DNA of 64,000 nucleotides. Source: Adhaeribacter pallidiroseus (GTDB lineage Bacteria > Bacteroidota > Bacteroidia > Cytophagales > Hymenobacteraceae). Position 1 is the first letter of the stretch. Each line of letters starts with the position of its first letter. The stretch lies in NCBI RefSeq assembly GCF_003340495.1, contig NZ_QASA01000001.1, positions 4,960,001 through 5,024,000 of the forward strand, read 5' to 3'. The notes beneath the pieces are model-generated. The model was not told the DNA's origin. It was given only the letters and a program-made list of their open reading frames with translations, and ran no database searches. The position numbers and the translations under genes are program-made. This document shows positions 24,284 through 31,142 of the stretch, piece after piece.

Positions 24284-24751
24284 ATGTACTTTGTGACCAT
24301 ACCTGTAGTTAAAGAAAGATTCAAGAAGGAGCTTACAGAAGTAAGGACTGATGAATCTGGTTGGATTAAGTACTACTACGATAAGGCAACAGAAAAGGAG
24401 TGGGTTGAATACTACCCCTATCAAGAAGACAGGGCACCATCCATTCTTAAAAGAACTGACCTGCCAACTGAGTTAGAAAGTTTAATGAATACATGCTTCT
24501 CATCGGATGAAGTTGAAGATTGGCGAGGTTTAGGTGCTGAACTTTCTTCTAAGGAATATGGCATCAGCAAGATAGCAAAGGTTCTTAAAGCTAATGCCCA
24601 AAAATGGTCAGGTGAAGCCTTATCAGAATTTAAGAAATCCTTCCGACCGATTGATAACAGAAATATTATAGGAATGAAGATGGATGAAGTTGAAAAGAGT
24701 TATCGTGAATTTGTTGATTCAAAAAAAGAAATAGATAATATTATAAAGTAA
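24284..24751 (+). CDS. Unknown protein (cassette B1)
   Basis: I use the ATG at 24284 (MYFVTIPVVKERF), giving 155 residues; a TTG at 24260 lies inside the cassette boundary itself and is unlikely. The protein is soluble and charged, with a Tyr/Trp-rich stretch (GWIKYYYDKATEKEWVEYYP) in the first 60 residues and a helical, Lys/Glu-rich second half. It resembles the small immunity-like proteins found in Bacteroidota accessory DNA, but I cannot name a family. It is the first gene of the cassette array and carries no strong promoter of its own. Confidence 0.72.
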   Translation: MYFVTIPVVKERFKKELTEVRTDESGWIKYYYDKATEKEWVEYYPYQEDRAPSILKRTDLPTELESLMNTCFSSDEVEDWRGLGAELSSKEYGISKIAKVLKANAQKWSGEALSEFKKSFRPIDNRNIIGMKMDEVEKSYREFVDSKKEIDNIIK

Positions 24752-24759
24752 AGAAGCAC

Positions 24760-24813
24760 TTTGCCCAACAAAACCTATAGTGCATAAACGCACCATAGCA
24801 GAGACGTTGGTAG
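24760..24813 (+). other. attC-like site between cassettes B1 and B2
   Basis: The left box is GCCCAAC and the right box GTTGGTA. Between them CTATAGTGC (24775-24783) pairs with GCACCATAG (24790-24798) with one mismatch. This gives an imperfect hairpin with outer R boxes, as in attC sites, in about 50 bases. Confidence 0.6.
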
Positions 24814-24819
24814 TCATTT

Positions 24820-25380
24820 ATGAAAAATAAACTAACCTCATTTGACGCTCAAGAAAATGAAACCATTCATGATTATGGCAAAATCTATGAAGTAGAAGAA
24901 ACTCTAAATTCAGAAAGGCTGAAAATAGGAGCTTCAAAGAATCAGATTGGTCTTTTACTTGATTTTCTTGACTGTTTAAATCCGCCTTACTTTATACTTT
25001 ATGTTCTGGTAGTAAGCAGATTAAAAAACGAGCATGGACGTTACCAATCTCCTTTATTGGAAACTAAACAAGAGGTTATTGACTTTCTGCTTGACTTTAA
25101 AGAATTTTTAGAAACGGACGCAAGACATCATTTCTGGATAGGGACAGCAAATAATAATGGTACTTTAATATTTGACCAGCACGACGTTATTTATGCATAT
25201 GGACCTATAAATGCTTTTAAACAGATCCTTGAAAAGTTAGATTTTAAAGAAGAAGAGTTTTTGTTCCCTGCACCACATTGCCATCATTTTCACGACTCCA
25301 ACGATGTATTTGAAAAAGAAATATTAAATTACTGGGAATGGAGTTTATTCCCCCTCACCGACAATGATGAGTATGATTAA
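24820..25380 (+). CDS. Unknown protein (cassette B2)
   Basis: The 186-residue soluble protein is acidic, with many aromatic residues and a His-rich PAPHCHHFHDS segment near residue 150. There is no signal peptide or membrane helix and I do not recognise a family. The ATG lies 7 bases after the GTTGGTAG boundary and the cassette ends with the exact inverse CTACCAAC 16 bases after the stop. Expression probably depends on an upstream promoter or one in the attC-like site. Confidence 0.73.
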   Translation: MKNKLTSFDAQENETIHDYGKIYEVEETLNSERLKIGASKNQIGLLLDFLDCLNPPYFILYVLVVSRLKNEHGRYQSPLLETKQEVIDFLLDFKEFLETDARHHFWIGTANNNGTLIFDQHDVIYAYGPINAFKQILEKLDFKEEEFLFPAPHCHHFHDSNDVFEKEILNYWEWSLFPLTDNDEYD

Positions 25381-25395
25381 GTTTAAGAAAAACAT

Positions 25396-25452
25396 CTACC
25401 AACATGGTGTAAACGCCAGCTTTGGCCGTCAGTTACACAAATACGTTACCTG
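25396..25452 (+). other. attC-like site between cassettes B2 and B3
   Basis: The left box is CTACCAAC and the right box GTTACCTG. Inside, GTGTAA (25407-25412) pairs with TTACAC (25433-25438), with further pairing around GCC...GGC. Length is about 55 bases. Confidence 0.58.
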
Positions 25453-25464
25453 CCATTTAAAATT

Positions 25465-25845
25465 ATGAATTTTAATTTCTTTGCAAGTAACAAAATAGAT
25501 TTGGACAATTTCCAAGACATTGGAGAATTCGTTGAAAATTACCCAGATTTTCAAACAATAATGCTGAATGATGAAAATGAACTCAAATTATTGTTAGAAT
25601 TAATCGGGATTAATGAAGTCTATAACCAAGATTTAAATGATTCAGAATTCGTCAAATATTGGGACTTATCTTCTTACAAACTCCCATATTTAAGTGCTGA
25701 ACAGTATGACGATTTTTATAGAAACTGGATTATTAAGTCAAAAAGAGAAAATAATATGGATGAGTACGGAAGTCTAATTTTTCTGCAAGGACTAAGTTCA
25801 GATTGGAATCAAATGCATTATAGACTAATTGTAAAAGAAAAGTAA
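25465..25845 (+). CDS. Unknown small protein (cassette B3)
   Basis: The 126-residue protein is acidic and soluble, with no recognised motif. Tyr, Asn and Asp are frequent and no Cys is present. It follows the boundary GTTACCTG by 12 bases. Its 3' boundary does not match its 5' boundary, unlike most units of this array, so this unit may be a recombinant or a decayed cassette. Confidence 0.68.
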   Translation: MNFNFFASNKIDLDNFQDIGEFVENYPDFQTIMLNDENELKLLLELIGINEVYNQDLNDSEFVKYWDLSSYKLPYLSAEQYDDFYRNWIIKSKRENNMDEYGSLIFLQGLSSDWNQMHYRLIVKEK

Positions 25846-25850
25846 AACTT

Positions 25851-25919
25851 CACCCAATGTTTAGTATATACAAAAACCTTGCTTTGCTTCAGCCCTTGGC
25901 ATGTATTAAACGTTAAGTG
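25851..25919 (+). other. attC-like site between cassettes B3 and B4
   Basis: The left box CACCCAAT is degenerate and the right box is GTTAAGTG. The interior is a long imperfect palindrome: GTTTAGTATATACAAA on the left resembles the inverse of the right side, GTTTAATACATGCCAA. Length is about 69 bases. Confidence 0.5.
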
Positions 25920-25930
25920 TTATTAAAATA

Positions 25931-26818
25931 ATGAACATACAAGCAGTTAAACATGTAAGATTATTACTTGTCTTAATTTTTGGAGTAGATTTTATATTTA
26001 GAATCTTCCATCTTTCTCCTAGTCTCGTCACATTCATATTGATTCCTCTCATTTATACTATAATCTACTTAAATAAGAGTGTAATATATTTCAGCATGCT
26101 GCAATATATAGATGGTATCCTGATGCTACTTTGTATCTGCTTAGTTTTAATTATCCCATTAAAGATATATTTTACTTACTTTAATATTTACCTTTCCATT
26201 GTATTGATAAGCCTTTGCATTTATTTTTATAAAGCTTTTTCTTTAAAATTTGAGTCTGATAAGTGGAAGACAACCTTAGTATTGCTAATCGCCTTCGATT
26301 TAATTTTAATGATAATTCCTAACAATTCTATATTGGCATACTTAAACTTAAAATACAACAGATGGAGCCCAAATTTACAAAAGAAGGATTTTAAGGGCTC
26401 CCCAAAAGACAATCAGGTATTTTCGGCCATTATTGATACTGAAATTCTATATAGAGTAAACAAAGCTTATAACTATCCTGCAGGAACCGTAATCTCCATT
26501 ATGGATCCTTATAACTCATATGTAATGGAGCAACCTCAAAATACAGGTCCTACCTTAAGGAATTTGGCTGAAAAATATTTATTAAAGCACGAACAAACTC
26601 ACTTTGACATCACTGAATTTTATGTTAAAAAGATTAATGAAAAGCTAGCTTCTAAATGGCTTTTAAATGAGCAGGAAGCTTCTTATATAATAGAACAAGC
26701 TACAAAAGAAAATAACAAAACGCATCTACTATATGATTCTTTAACGAACCATGGCAGGGATACTCTTCAACAATCAAGATGGTCACGGGAATACAGAGAA
26801 AAATTAAAAATAAATTAA
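25931..26818 (+). CDS. Membrane protein with HExxH zinc-protease motif (DUF922-like end) (cassette B4)
   Basis: The first 140 residues hold four to five hydrophobic helices, and the C-terminal half is soluble. Residues about 216-230 read LLKHEQTHFDITEFY, in which HEQTH is the zinc-binding HExxH motif. The HFDI continuation is typical of the DUF922-type putative zinc proteases of Bacteroidota. I infer a membrane-anchored peptidase, but activity is not shown. The gene fills a cassette between GTTAAGTG and CACCTAAC (7/8 complementary). At 295 residues it is the largest product of the array. Confidence 0.75.
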   Translation: MNIQAVKHVRLLLVLIFGVDFIFRIFHLSPSLVTFILIPLIYTIIYLNKSVIYFSMLQYIDGILMLLCICLVLIIPLKIYFTYFNIYLSIVLISLCIYFYKAFSLKFESDKWKTTLVLLIAFDLILMIIPNNSILAYLNLKYNRWSPNLQKKDFKGSPKDNQVFSAIIDTEILYRVNKAYNYPAGTVISIMDPYNSYVMEQPQNTGPTLRNLAEKYLLKHEQTHFDITEFYVKKINEKLASKWLLNEQEASYIIEQATKENNKTHLLYDSLTNHGRDTLQQSRWSREYREKLKIN

Positions 26819-26821
26819 CAC

Positions 26822-26876
26822 CACCTAACCACACCTATACGGCAGCTTCGCCACTGCAAAGCTAATCCGTTAGCAG
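26822..26876 (+). other. attC-like site between cassettes B4 and B5
   Basis: The left box is CACCTAAC and the right box GTTAGCAG. The interior contains CAGCTT...AAAGCT pairing around a CGCCACTGC loop. Length is about 55 bases. Confidence 0.58.
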
Positions 26877-26947
26877 GCAGGCATAGGAACAAAAGAAAGA
26901 CTTGCAGTATATACAAAAAGAATATACTTTTGTACAAACTGACAACT

Positions 26948-27178
26948 ATGAAAAATTTATCATTAAAATTGGAAGACACTATTTTCCAGGAAACGGAAGA
27001 TATTCTAGCAAAAGTCCATAAGAACAGAAACAGATATATAAATGAAGCTTTAGAGTTCTATAATAAGCTTCAAAAAAGAAGGCTCTTGGCTAAACAAATA
27101 GATCAGGAATCGAAGCTCGTTGCGGGCGAATCTCTTTCGATATTAACGGAATTTGAAGCCTTGGAAGATGAAGGTTAA
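26948..27178 (+). CDS. Ribbon-helix-helix-type antitoxin (cassette B5)
   Basis: The 76-residue protein starts MKNLSLKLEDTIFQETEDIL and continues RNRYINEALEFYNK, the strand-helix-helix pattern of RHH/CopG-like DNA-binding antitoxins. The C-terminal, acidic part should bind the toxin. I use the ATG at 26948; a TTG six codons earlier is unlikely. The 3' end overlaps the PemK-type toxin by 11 bases, as in translationally coupled toxin-antitoxin pairs. A promoter of its own is expected in the 70 bases between the cassette boundary and the start. Confidence 0.82.
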   Translation: MKNLSLKLEDTIFQETEDILAKVHKNRNRYINEALEFYNKLQKRRLLAKQIDQESKLVAGESLSILTEFEALEDEG

Positions 27179-27512
27179 GCAGTTTGAATTATGGATAGCT
27201 GATTTAAATCCAAAAATAGGAACTGAAACAGGAAAAATACGACCTGTTGTTATCATTCAGACAGATCTTTTAAACAAATCTCATCCTTCTACAATTGTTT
27301 GCCCCATTACCACAAACGTCCAGACTGCATCCGACATATTAAGAGTTCATCTGACTAAAGGAACGGTTAACGTGAAAGAGGATTATGACATCATGATTGA
27401 CCAGATTAGAGCAATCGACAACTCTAGACTTATACATAGAATTGGTCAGTTGGATGATGCCGTAAAAAATAAGATAAAGCAGAATATAAAAATTGTGCTG
27501 GACTTGGATTAA
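27168..27512 (+). CDS. PemK/MazF-family mRNA interferase toxin (cassette B5)
   Basis: From the ATG at 27168 the protein has 114 residues. It shows the MazF fold markers: KQFELWIADLNPKIGTETGKIRPVVIIQTD, then TIVCPITTNVQ, and a C-terminal DQIRAIDNSRLIHRIGQLD. Family members are sequence-specific endoribonucleases neutralised by the upstream antitoxin. The R and P of KIRPVV and the polar TTN segment belong to the conserved active region. An alternative ATG at 27153 gives five more residues and a longer overlap. Confidence 0.9.
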   Translation: MKVKQFELWIADLNPKIGTETGKIRPVVIIQTDLLNKSHPSTIVCPITTNVQTASDILRVHLTKGTVNVKEDYDIMIDQIRAIDNSRLIHRIGQLDDAVKNKIKQNIKIVLDLD

Positions 27513-27519
27513 AAAGCAC

Positions 27520-27577
27520 GTCCGCCAACAACGGCTAAAAAGCATTAAAACGCATTTTAGCCTAACCGTTAGGCATG
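27520..27577 (+). other. attC-like site between cassettes B5 and B6
   Basis: The left box is CCGCCAAC and the right box GTTAGGCA. The interior forms a clean hairpin, GGCTAAAA (27533-27540) with TTTTAGCC (27555-27562). This is the most convincing secondary structure of the series. Confidence 0.65.
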
Positions 27578-27635
27578 ATGCTAAAACTGGTAAAGTAAAA
27601 AATCATATCTTTGAATAAGGCAAAGAAATTGAAAC

Positions 27636-27860
27636 ATGGCTATACCAATTCAATTTATCATAGACAATGAGGGGCACAAGAAGTCAGTTGTTGTGCCTTA
27701 TAAGTAATGGGAAGAGCTGAACCAGCGATATGAGAAACTCCATAACAAAGTGCAGATACTTACTGGAATCCAAGAAGCTTTGAAAGAAGTAGCCAATTCC
27801 CGCAAATTAAGGAAGAAACTGCAAAGCCTGTCCGATTTTCTGAATGAAAGCAGAGATTAG
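27636..27860 (+). pseudogene. RelB-like antitoxin interrupted by an in-frame stop (cassette B6)
   Basis: The frame starts MAIPIQFIIDNEGHKKSVVV, like antitoxins that pair with RelE/ParE toxins in this phylum, and would be 74 codons. Codon 24 (27705-27707) is TAA where PYKEWEEL is expected, so GAA to TAA is likely. The rest of the frame (WEELNQRYEKLHNK... to NESRD) stays open and overlaps the toxin start by 17 bases. Either the antitoxin is lost, or the C-terminal toxin-binding part is made from an internal start. Confidence 0.72.
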
Positions 27861-28176
27861 GGTTACCAGTAACTTCAGTAAGCGCGCAAAATACCTGATA
27901 AAGAAGTACCCGTCTCTGGTAGATGACCTAAAGGCGCTTGAGAAAGCCCTTGCTGATAAACCGCCACTAGGCACCCCTCTTGGAAGCGACTCCTACAAAA
28001 TAAGGCTTTCCATCAAAAGCAAAGGAAAAGGTAAAAGCGGCGGTGCAAGGATGATTACCCACATTGACGGCGAAATTGTAGGAACAGTGGAACAATCTAC
28101 AGACGGCAAAGTCACAGTTTACCTTCTCACCATCTATGACAAGTCTGAGACTGTGTCAAGATCAGCTAAAGAATAA
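27844..28176 (+). CDS. RelE/ParE-family toxin (cassette B6)
   Basis: The 110-residue protein has the features of a RelE/ParE-superfamily subgroup: an N-terminal TSNFSKRAKYLIKKYPSL segment, PLGTPLGSDSYKIRLSIKS, the glycine/lysine loop GKGKSGGARMITH and the late YLLTIYDKSE. RelE-type proteins cleave mRNA on the ribosome, while ParE-type proteins act on gyrase; the sequence does not decide between them. Its partner antitoxin has an in-frame stop, which makes an apparently intact toxin without an intact antitoxin. Confidence 0.86.
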   Translation: MKAEIRVTSNFSKRAKYLIKKYPSLVDDLKALEKALADKPPLGTPLGSDSYKIRLSIKSKGKGKSGGARMITHIDGEIVGTVEQSTDGKVTVYLLTIYDKSETVSRSAKE

Positions 28177-28214
28177 AGGAGCTTATCAAACACAAAAACT
28201 GACAAAAAAAGCAC

Positions 28215-28249
28215 CTCGCCTAACATTGTGCATGAGGCCGTTAGCGGGT
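28215..28249 (+). other. attC-like site between cassettes B6 and B7 (short)
   Basis: The left box GCCTAAC (28218-28224) is the exact inverse of cassette B6's own 5' box GTTAGGC (27568-27574). The right box is GTTAGCGGG. Only 15 bases lie between the boxes, far fewer than at the other sites, so the hairpin interior is probably deleted. Confidence 0.55.
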
Positions 28250-28272
28250 ATTTAAAATAAAGTTTTCACTTG

Positions 28273-28300
28273 AAGTTACCGGAACGGTAACTTTTTTATT
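28273..28300 (+). terminator. Rho-independent terminator in the leader of the HigBA cassette
   Basis: AAGTTACCG and CGGTAACTT form a perfect 9-bp stem with a GAA loop, followed by TTTT. It lies between the cassette boundary and the higB start, so it would stop read-through from upstream cassettes into this module. Confidence 0.85.
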
Positions 28301-28325
28301 TAGATTTAAGTTTTAAAAGAAAGAT

Positions 28326-28619
28326 GTGCGAGTAATAGCAAAACGAACTCTGCGGGATTTCTGGGAAAAGCATGCCGATAGTGAGCAGCAACTAAAAGCT
28401 TGGTATAATGAAGCAGAACAGGCCAACTGGCAGTCGCCAAACGAGATAAAGAAAGACTATCCTTCCGCTAGTATCTTAGAAGATAATAGAATGGTCTTCA
28501 ATATCAAGGGAAATAACTACAGGTTAATCGTCAGAATCAACTACAAGTATGGTTTAATATGGATTCGGTTCATCGGGACGCACGCCGAATACGATAAAGT
28601 GGACGTTACTAAAATTTAA
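28326..28619 (+). CDS. higB: HigB-family toxin (cassette B7)
   Basis: The 97-residue protein shows the HigB/RelE-like signature: RTLRDFWEKHADSEQQLKAWY at the start, then PNEIKKDYPSA, NRMVFNIKGNNYRLIVRI and the terminal RFIGTHAEYDKVD. Family members are ribosome-dependent mRNA interferases. Translation starts at GTG 28326; the nearby ATG at 28324 is out of frame. The toxin precedes its antitoxin, the usual order for higBA, with 10 bases between the two genes. Confidence 0.92.
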   Translation: MRVIAKRTLRDFWEKHADSEQQLKAWYNEAEQANWQSPNEIKKDYPSASILEDNRMVFNIKGNNYRLIVRINYKYGLIWIRFIGTHAEYDKVDVTKI

Positions 28620-28629
28620 GTAAAAAGAA

Positions 28630-28986
28630 ATGAACGTTAAGCTAATAAAAACAGAAGAAGATTACCAAGTGGCCCTGCAAAGGCTGGAAGAAATATTTAG
28701 CGCTGAACCGGACGCACCGGAGGGCGACGAACTAGAGGTACTTTCTTTCCTAATTGACTCTTATGAGAAGGAACACTTCCCAATTGAAGTACCAGACCCG
28801 ATTGAGGCGGTAAAGTTCAGAATGGAGCAACTCGGCATTAAGCAGAAAGACCTAGCCGAAGTGCTAGGCTTCAAGAGTAGGGTAAGTGAAGTGTTAAACA
28901 GAAAAAGGAAATTAACTTTAGAAATGATACGGAATCTCCACAAAAGACTGAACATTCCGACAAATGTGCTTATCCAGGAATACTAA
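28630..28986 (+). CDS. higA: HigA-family antitoxin with XRE-type HTH (cassette B7)
   Basis: The 118-residue protein has an N-terminal acidic helical part (about 1-50), a short PIEVPDPIEAVKFRMEQ linker, and a helix-turn-helix at about 65-110 (GIKQKDLAEVLGFKSRVSEV, then LNRKRKLT). It should neutralise HigB and repress the operon. It is complete and in frame, so this module appears functional, unlike the neighbouring RelE module. Confidence 0.92.
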   Translation: MNVKLIKTEEDYQVALQRLEEIFSAEPDAPEGDELEVLSFLIDSYEKEHFPIEVPDPIEAVKFRMEQLGIKQKDLAEVLGFKSRVSEVLNRKRKLTLEMIRNLHKRLNIPTNVLIQEY

Positions 28987-28996
28987 AAATAAAAAC

Positions 28997-29067
28997 ACCC
29001 TCTAACACTGTATATACAAGATCCTTGCTCCGCTACGGACTTCGCATATACAAGTCCGTTAGGGGCA
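28997..29067 (+). other. attC-like site between cassettes B7 and B8
   Basis: ACCCTCTAAC on the left matches the inverse of cassette B7's own boundary GTTAGCGGGT in 9 of 10 bases. The right box is GTTAGGGGCA. The interior of about 50 bases is an imperfect palindrome (GTATATACAAGATCC on the left, GGACTTCGCATATACAAG on the right). Confidence 0.6.
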
Positions 29068-29091
29068 ATTTATAAGCTAAAGAGTAATAAG

Positions 29092-29706
29092 TTGAAGAAA
29101 CTTTACCGACCTGTAGGATTAAAAGAACTGGAGCTTATTCTCACCAGCAACTCAAAGAAATTTCCTCCCCGATTGAGCTGGTAGCCAATATTCTACCCAG
29201 TCCTGAACTTTGAATATGCCGCACAGATTTGCTACCAATGGAACGTTGTGGACGACAATTCAGGATTCAGCGGATTTGTGACTGAATTCTCTCTGGATGA
29301 ATCATATTTGGAGAAATTTGAGGAGCAGGTTGTCGGCGGAGACATACACAGGGAACTATGGGTGCCGGCCGAAGAATTAGAAGAATTCAATAACAGAATA
29401 ATTGATGGAATACAGGTTACGGCTGCTTTTTATGGAGAGAAATACATCGGCAACATTAAAAGCTCCGACCGATTCAAAACTTTAACCGCGCAACAGCAGC
29501 TATCGGCAGTAAAGCTGGATTGGGAGAACGGGAACTTCAGTTTACTTCTCAAAGAAGAGTCCGTAGCTATTCAGGCCAACTTCAGTTACTGGAAATCACT
29601 TCCGCAAAGTGACCAACTGGAAAGCTTATTCGAGAATATGGAGAGAGAATGGAGTGTTTTACATCCAAAGAGAGCCCTAATAAAGGAAAAAAATAACGCC
29701 ACTTAA
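29092..29706 (+). pseudogene. ADP-ribosylation/crystallin J1-like protein with in-frame stop (cassette B8)
   Basis: Translation from the TTG at 29092 gives LKKLYRPVGLKELELILTS, the start of proteins annotated as ADP-ribosylation/crystallin J1 in Bacteroidota and cyanobacteria. It then gives FPPRLSW, a TAG at 29182-29184, and PIFYPVLNFEYAAQICYQWN, followed by SGFSGFVTEF and the family block ELWVPAEELEEFNNRI. The stop is probably a changed Gln or Glu codon (WQPIFYP). The remaining frame can be read from a GTG at 29248 as 152 residues, but that lacks the conserved N-terminus. Biochemical function of the family is not established. The total would be about 204 residues. Confidence 0.75.
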
Positions 29707-29750
29707 CCAGGCATAAACCCCATGCTCTACAGCCTGGCACGTTGTTGATA
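29698..29750 (+). other. attC-like site after cassette B8
   Basis: The left box is GCCACTTAAC and the right box GTTGTTGA. CCAGGC (29707-29712) pairs with GCCTGG (29732-29737) inside. The match of the left box to the cassette's own 5' box (GTTAGGGGCA) is partial. Confidence 0.5.
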
Positions 29751-29781
29751 CAAGCCGGCAGGACTACCGCAAGGATTTAAA

Positions 29782-30059
29782 ATGAAAATAATTGTTATTG
29801 CGGTAATTACTGGAATAATTACAAGTTGTAATAAAAAATCTTTCTTTTCAGAAAAATCATCCTTGCCTACTAATTTCCATTCTGTTTCAAAGAAAGTAGT
29901 GAGAGCGGCGATTGGGAAATTAGGTATAGCCCCTATTTTGATAAAAATGGAAATACATTCGCATTGAAAAGGCAAATTAGGGTTTTCAGTACGGTTTGCC
30001 CAAGCCATGGCAACTGTAATAAATTAACTATAGAAAGTATAATTAAAGTAACTTTTTAG
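29782..30059 (+). pseudogene. Small lipoprotein, frameshifted (last unit of the array)
   Basis: The first frame starts MKIIVIAVITGIITSCNKK, a lipoprotein signal with Cys at residue 16, and runs out of sense after VSKKVV. A second frame from about 29904 reads SGDWEIRYSPYFDKNGNTF and continues to TIESIIKVTF and TAG at 30057-30059. Together they make a protein of about 90 residues with a one-base deletion near 29900. No family is recognised. No matching 3' boundary was found, so this may be the decayed end of the cassette series. Confidence 0.6.
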
Positions 30060-30124
30060 CATTTTACGTTAGCATTTACTGCAAAATACCCTAACATCAA
30101 AAAAGCCTACAAGATTTCCCAATA

Positions 30125-30607
30125 ATGACTACCCAAAGTATTACCCTGGCTAAAACTCAAGAAGAAGATTTAAATCTATTTTTTCAATTTCAACTGGACC
30201 CGGAAGCCAATTATTTAGCCGCTTTCACCCCGAAAGACCCAACCGACAAAACGGCTTACCTGGCAAAGTATCTAAAGCATATAGCTGACCCAACTATCCA
30301 GTCGCAAACCATCCGCGTGAATCAGGAAATTGTGGGAAGCATTGCCAAATTTATGAGGGACCATGACGCAGAATTAACGTACTGGATCGACCGGAAATAC
30401 TGGGGACAGGGCATTGCCACAGCGGCGCTGCAAACCTTTTTGCAACTAGAAAAAACCAGACCTATTCATGCACGGGTGGCTTTTGACAATTATGGCTCCC
30501 AGAAGGTATTAGAGAAAAACGGTTTTGTAAAAATTGGTACGGATAAAGGCTTTGCTAATGCCCGACAAGCAGAAATTGCAGAATACATTTATAAACTTTC
30601 CGACTGA
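30125..30607 (+). CDS. GNAT-family N-acetyltransferase
   Basis: The 160-residue protein has the GNAT core: an acceptor-side N-terminus (FFQFQLDPEANYLAAF), strand VGSIAKFMRDHDAELTYWI, the acetyl-CoA loop RKYWGQGIATAALQTFLQL (Q/RxxGxG/A pattern) near 95-115, and HARVAFDNYGSQKVLEKNGF, typical of the RimJ/RimL-like group. Substrate unknown; a small molecule or a protein amine is possible. It follows the cassette array but has normal composition for the genome and no cassette boundaries, so I treat it as outside the array. Confidence 0.88.
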   Translation: MTTQSITLAKTQEEDLNLFFQFQLDPEANYLAAFTPKDPTDKTAYLAKYLKHIADPTIQSQTIRVNQEIVGSIAKFMRDHDAELTYWIDRKYWGQGIATAALQTFLQLEKTRPIHARVAFDNYGSQKVLEKNGFVKIGTDKGFANARQAEIAEYIYKLSD

Positions 30608-31142
30608 TTAGGTATTAACCTTGACGGACTAACCTCAGTTAAATAATACCCCCGCCGACGTGCTTACCTGAAACCCAGCATACTACCCGAACCGCATTAA
30701 CTTTGCGCCCCCGGATTTATCCTAGCCCCGGCAAACGTTTTAATAAAAAAAGGCCTTAGTAACGTAAGGATCCCCAAACGCATCTATACCACCGCAAACT
30801 GGCAAACCGTACAAATTGATCTAATTAACGAACGATTTACGAATGGTAAAGTCTAGCAGAAGATTTCAGCTTAAATGCGACTGATGGCAGGCAGAAATTT
30901 AAAAAAACTCGCTCAACCACGAAAGGCGCAGGTTCCGTAAAGTAAAAATTTTATCGCCTGTTAATTCTTACATTAAACAAAACTGCCCCGCCCAGATAAG
31001 TCATATTTTTATCCAGGCGGGGCAAGTTTGTTTTTTTAAATTTTGGCAGCTTTCGGGTTTACCGGACGGCCTGTTTTTTAAAATTTTAAGTCGAAGGCTT
31101 TATTTACGCTGCTCCTATTTACAACTACAGTTGAGCAATCCG
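30608..31142. other. Intergenic region with a gene relic and a bidirectional terminator
   Basis: An open stretch ending at TAG 30854-30856 reads ANVLIKKGLSNVRIPKRIYT and then TANWQTVQIDLINERFTNGKV. This looks like the end of a real protein, but no start or family is recognisable. The rest is A/T-rich, ending in a terminator at 30980-31037. No other gene is seen. Confidence 0.35.
30980..31037. terminator. Bidirectional terminator
   Basis: CTGCCCCGCCCAGATAA on the left pairs with TTATCCAGGCGGGGCAAG on the right. A T run follows on the + strand and A residues precede the left arm. It serves the sorbosone-dehydrogenase-like gene (minus strand) and any + strand transcript. Confidence 0.85.

Larger units (their letters stand above)
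24259..29750 (+). mobile_element. Integron-like gene-cassette array without integrase
   Basis: Eight units are delimited by attC-like sites, with a ninth after the last site. Each unit starts GTT... and ends ...AAC. In five of the first eight the start is the exact or near-exact reverse complement of that unit's own end: B1 10/10, B2 8/8, B4 7/8, B6 7/7, B7 9/10. B5 differs only by transitions, B8 is weak and B3 does not match. All genes lie on the + strand and are short and A/T-rich. The content (three toxin-antitoxin modules, unknowns) is typical of chromosomal integrons. No integrase gene is intact. Confidence 0.6.

Noticed and set aside
29248-29706. Independent 152-residue gene from GTG
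   Set aside because: Upstream frame 29092-29247 continues the same family without the conserved N-terminus being lost except for one TAG, so this is the tail of a broken gene.
30125-30607. GNAT gene as a tenth cassette
   Set aside because: GTTAGC and CCTAAC words occur before it, but no matching 3' box follows the stop and its composition is like the core genome.
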